DNA of 64,000 bases from Mycolicibacterium sediminis (GTDB lineage Bacteria; Actinomycetota; Actinomycetes; Mycobacteriales; Mycobacteriaceae): positions 372,001 through 436,000 of the forward strand of contig NZ_AP022588.1 in assembly GCF_010731735.1 (NCBI RefSeq). The letters are read 5' to 3'. The notes beneath the pieces were generated by a model, which was not told where the DNA came from, did not search any database, and saw nothing but the letters and a program-made list of their open reading frames with translations. The translations under genes were made by a program, and so were the position numbers. Shown here one piece after another: positions 62,701-64,000 of the stretch; positions within the stretch are counted from its first letter, which is position 1; every line of letters starts with the position of its first letter.

Positions 62701-63466
62701 CCCAGGAGCAGGTGTTGGTGCCGGGTCCCTGATGTACTACGGCGGCGACATCGCCGAACTCCTGCTCGTCCTGGCCCTGCTGGCCAACTGGCGCCCAACC
62801 GAGCCACCACCAAGGCGCCGACGCCACGTCCGGGACCGCAACGACACGCATCCATTCCTGCCTAGGAAGAATCTGCTCGCTCGCCGCCAGCCGCCCTACG
62901 CACTGTCGGCCGCACCACGAGTAGGTCACGGTCAGCGGCGACCCTGCGTAGGCCTCTGTGGTGGGCCCGACGTCGGCATGCCGACCGGGCAGTCGACGGG
63001 CGTGACGTTGGCCTGGCGAGGGTCCGCGGCGGGCGGCGAGCGCGTCGGTGACTGCGCCGGTGGTGAAGGCGTAGACGCCTTTGTGCAGCACGTCGATGAC
63101 CTGCTCACGCCGTGGCCAGGTCTGCGGCGGAGCGCCGACACCAGTGGCGTTCTCCAGGATCTGGTCGTTGGTCAGGCGCAGCACAGTGAACTTCGCCGAC
63201 GCCAGCGGCCCACGCAGACCAGCTTCCGACATCACCGAGCGCAGCACGCCCAACAAGGCCCCTTGCCCGTAGTGCATGCCCCAGTTCGCCGCCAATCGTG
63301 TGCGCGGTGACATGTCCTGCGCCCCACTCAGGCGCGACCACACATCTGCCGGCACGTAGGAGTTCGGCCGGCCGGTGAGCCGCTGCTCGATCTTCTCCGC
63401 CACGGTCATCACCGCCACGCCAACCGCGCCTGCCATCAATCCCTCGGTCACCGTATGTCGCCACAT
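62324..63466 (-). CDS. Membrane-associated unknown protein with a chimeric C-terminus
   Basis: The frame is 380 codons from ATG 63466. Only the first ~160-170 residues look native: EGLMAGAVGVAVMTVAEKIE helix, YVPADVWSRLSGAQ, NWGMHYGQGALLGVLRSVMS, FTVLRLTNDQILENATGVGA and HKGVYAFTTGAVTDALAARR. I do not recognise a named family. The rest is antisense to the plus-strand CtaG fragment, reads Thr-Gly through the hexamer repeat, and continues out of frame through the minus-strand CtaG relic. The true stop was probably lost in the same rearrangement. Expression of the tail is doubtful. Confidence 0.5.
   Translation of the reverse strand: MWRHTVTEGLMAGAVGVAVMTVAEKIEQRLTGRPNSYVPADVWSRLSGAQDMSPRTRLAANWGMHYGQGALLGVLRSVMSEAGLRGPLASAKFTVLRLTNDQILENATGVGAPPQTWPRREQVIDVLHKGVYAFTTGAVTDALAARRGPSPGQRHARRLPGRHADVGPTTEAYAGSPLTVTYSWCGRQCVGRLAASEQILPRQEWMRVVAVPDVASAPWWWLGWAPVGQQGQDEQEFGDVAAVVHQGPGTNTCSWDVRTTGTGTGTGTGTGTGTGPGARCPDDPAAAFDPAAARPRDRPHPAFVGSPTSWPDPIVTLTLTIGAAWPRSASPRSTPPPATAPHCTPSLTCTSCWWATCAPGSSPARPRTEAPLGLCTPVAA
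62643..62690. repeat. Eight tandem copies of CCAGTG
   Basis: Exact hexamer array of 48 bp. In the minus-strand CtaG-like frame it encodes alternating Leu-Ala inside a membrane helix. It lies at the breakpoint region between the minus- and plus-strand fragments of that gene. Confidence 0.95.
62719..62850 (+). pseudogene. C-terminal fragment of the CtaG-like gene on the plus strand
   Basis: Plus-strand text AGSLMYYGGDIAELLLVLAL followed by LANWRPTEPPPRRRR is the usual last helix and tail of this CtaG type. It would directly continue the ...AEELRG end found on the minus strand at 62233. The two pieces are therefore parts of one gene separated by an inversion. Confidence 0.65.
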
Positions 63467-63561
63467 GATGGCAGTCGGTACCCCGCCGATACGGAAGGAA
63501 ACTGGCCTCGCGGGGATGCGCCACCGGTCATTGTTGGAGACCGGGTATGGGTTGCCGATGG

Positions 63562-64000
63562 TTATCCGCTGAGGGCGCGAACGTGGTCGTAGATGGCGTT
63601 CGGGATGTCGTGCAGTGGTAGGACGCGATGGACTAGTCCGGTATCGATCGCTGCGCCAGGCATGCCGGAATGCTCGGAGCTGAACTCACTTTGAGCGAAC
63701 ACTGTTCCCTTGCAGAGCCTGATGGCGCGGATGCCGGCTTGCGCGTCGGTACCCTTGCCTGTGAGCACGACCGCCAGGGCGCGCGGTCCGCAGGTGACGG
63801 CCAGGGTGGCCAGCAACAGATCCGCTGACGGCCGCGCGGGTGGGAGGTCTCCGGACCTGATCAGCCCGAGACGGGCCTCGGAGGTCACCAGCAGGTGTTG
63901 AGCGGGCGGTGCGATCAACACGGTGCCCGGTGTGAGGGTGTCGCCGTCCTCGGCGTCGCGTACCGGCAGCGCGGTGCGTCGACTCAGAATCTCAGCCAAG
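63562..64000 (-). CDS. CheB-type methylesterase domain, N-terminus beyond the window
   Basis: At least 145 residues; the frame is open at the right edge, so the protein starts outside. It reads AEILSRRTALPVRDAEDGDT, TVLIAPPAQHLLV, VVLTGKGTDAQAGIRAIRLC and SSEHSGMPGAAIDTGLVHRV, matching the C-terminal half of CheB glutamate methylesterase domains. The Ser-containing N-terminal part is not visible. In mycobacteria such domains occur in CheB/CheR-PAS signalling proteins rather than flagellar chemotaxis. Confidence 0.82.
   Translation of the reverse strand, partial: LAEILSRRTALPVRDAEDGDTLTPGTVLIAPPAQHLLVTSEARLGLIRSGDLPPARPSADLLLATLAVTCGPRALAVVLTGKGTDAQAGIRAIRLCKGTVFAQSEFSSEHSGMPGAAIDTGLVHRVLPLHDIPNAIYDHVRALSG

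Overview
The window is high-GC actinobacterial DNA and looks mycobacterial (Mycolicibacterium-like). Signs are an MmpL transporter, an NDMA-type alcohol dehydrogenase, an F420-type LLM oxidoreductase, a TIGR03084 protein, a KstR-like regulator, many TetR regulators, and many acyl-CoA synthetases and dehydrogenases. GTG/TTG starts and 4-nt gene overlaps are frequent. The theme is accessory catabolism of lipids, alkanes and terpenoids.

Layout: 1-4.2 kb is part of an integrative element: a tyrosine integrase cut by the left edge, an excisionase-like HTH protein, a terminator, a Walker ATPase and two unknown proteins. 4.7-11.7 kb holds TetR regulators, two hotdog thioesterases, an LLM oxidoreductase and a BtrH-like/transglutaminase-like gene pair. 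12-19.6 kb is a terminal alkane oxidation locus: ferredoxin, CYP153-type P450 and ferredoxin reductase, then SCP2 protein, acyl-CoA synthetase and alcohol dehydrogenase, with a divergent AraC regulator. 19.8-24.9 kb carries a carboxylesterase and an enoyl-CoA hydratase/TIGR03084/AtuA operon. 25.3-36.8 kb is lower in GC by eye. It holds a TetR, an acyl-CoA dehydrogenase/TetR pair with two palindromic operators, an SDR, and a coupled operon of one diiron protein and three Baeyer-Villiger-type monooxygenases, surrounded by decayed genes. 36.8-44.6 kb is the acyl-CoA carboxylase block (dehydrogenase, carboxyltransferase, biotin carboxylase/BCCP, dehydrogenase, synthetase), which fits as the second half of an Atu-type cluster.

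45-56 kb contains a PucR regulator, an alpha/beta hydrolase, a thioesterase, a thiolase-like/alcohol dehydrogenase/CMD-like operon, a membrane protein, a PF10118-type protein and three TetR regulators. 56-59.1 kb is an MmpL/RND transporter. 59.2-62.2 kb is a persulfide/sulfur detoxification operon (CstR-like repressor, DUF302, TauE, persulfide dioxygenase-rhodanese) with a clear operator. 62.2-63.5 kb is rearranged: a CtaG-like gene is broken across both strands next to a hexanucleotide repeat. A CheB-type methylesterase domain runs off the right edge.

Taken together, alkanes could be oxidised at the end (CYP153, dehydrogenase, CoA ligase) or, by inference, internally through ketones and esters (BVMOs with SDRs and esterases). 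Branched or isoprenoid acyl-CoAs would pass through the Atu-like carboxylase route. All functions are read from translated motifs; no database search was run.
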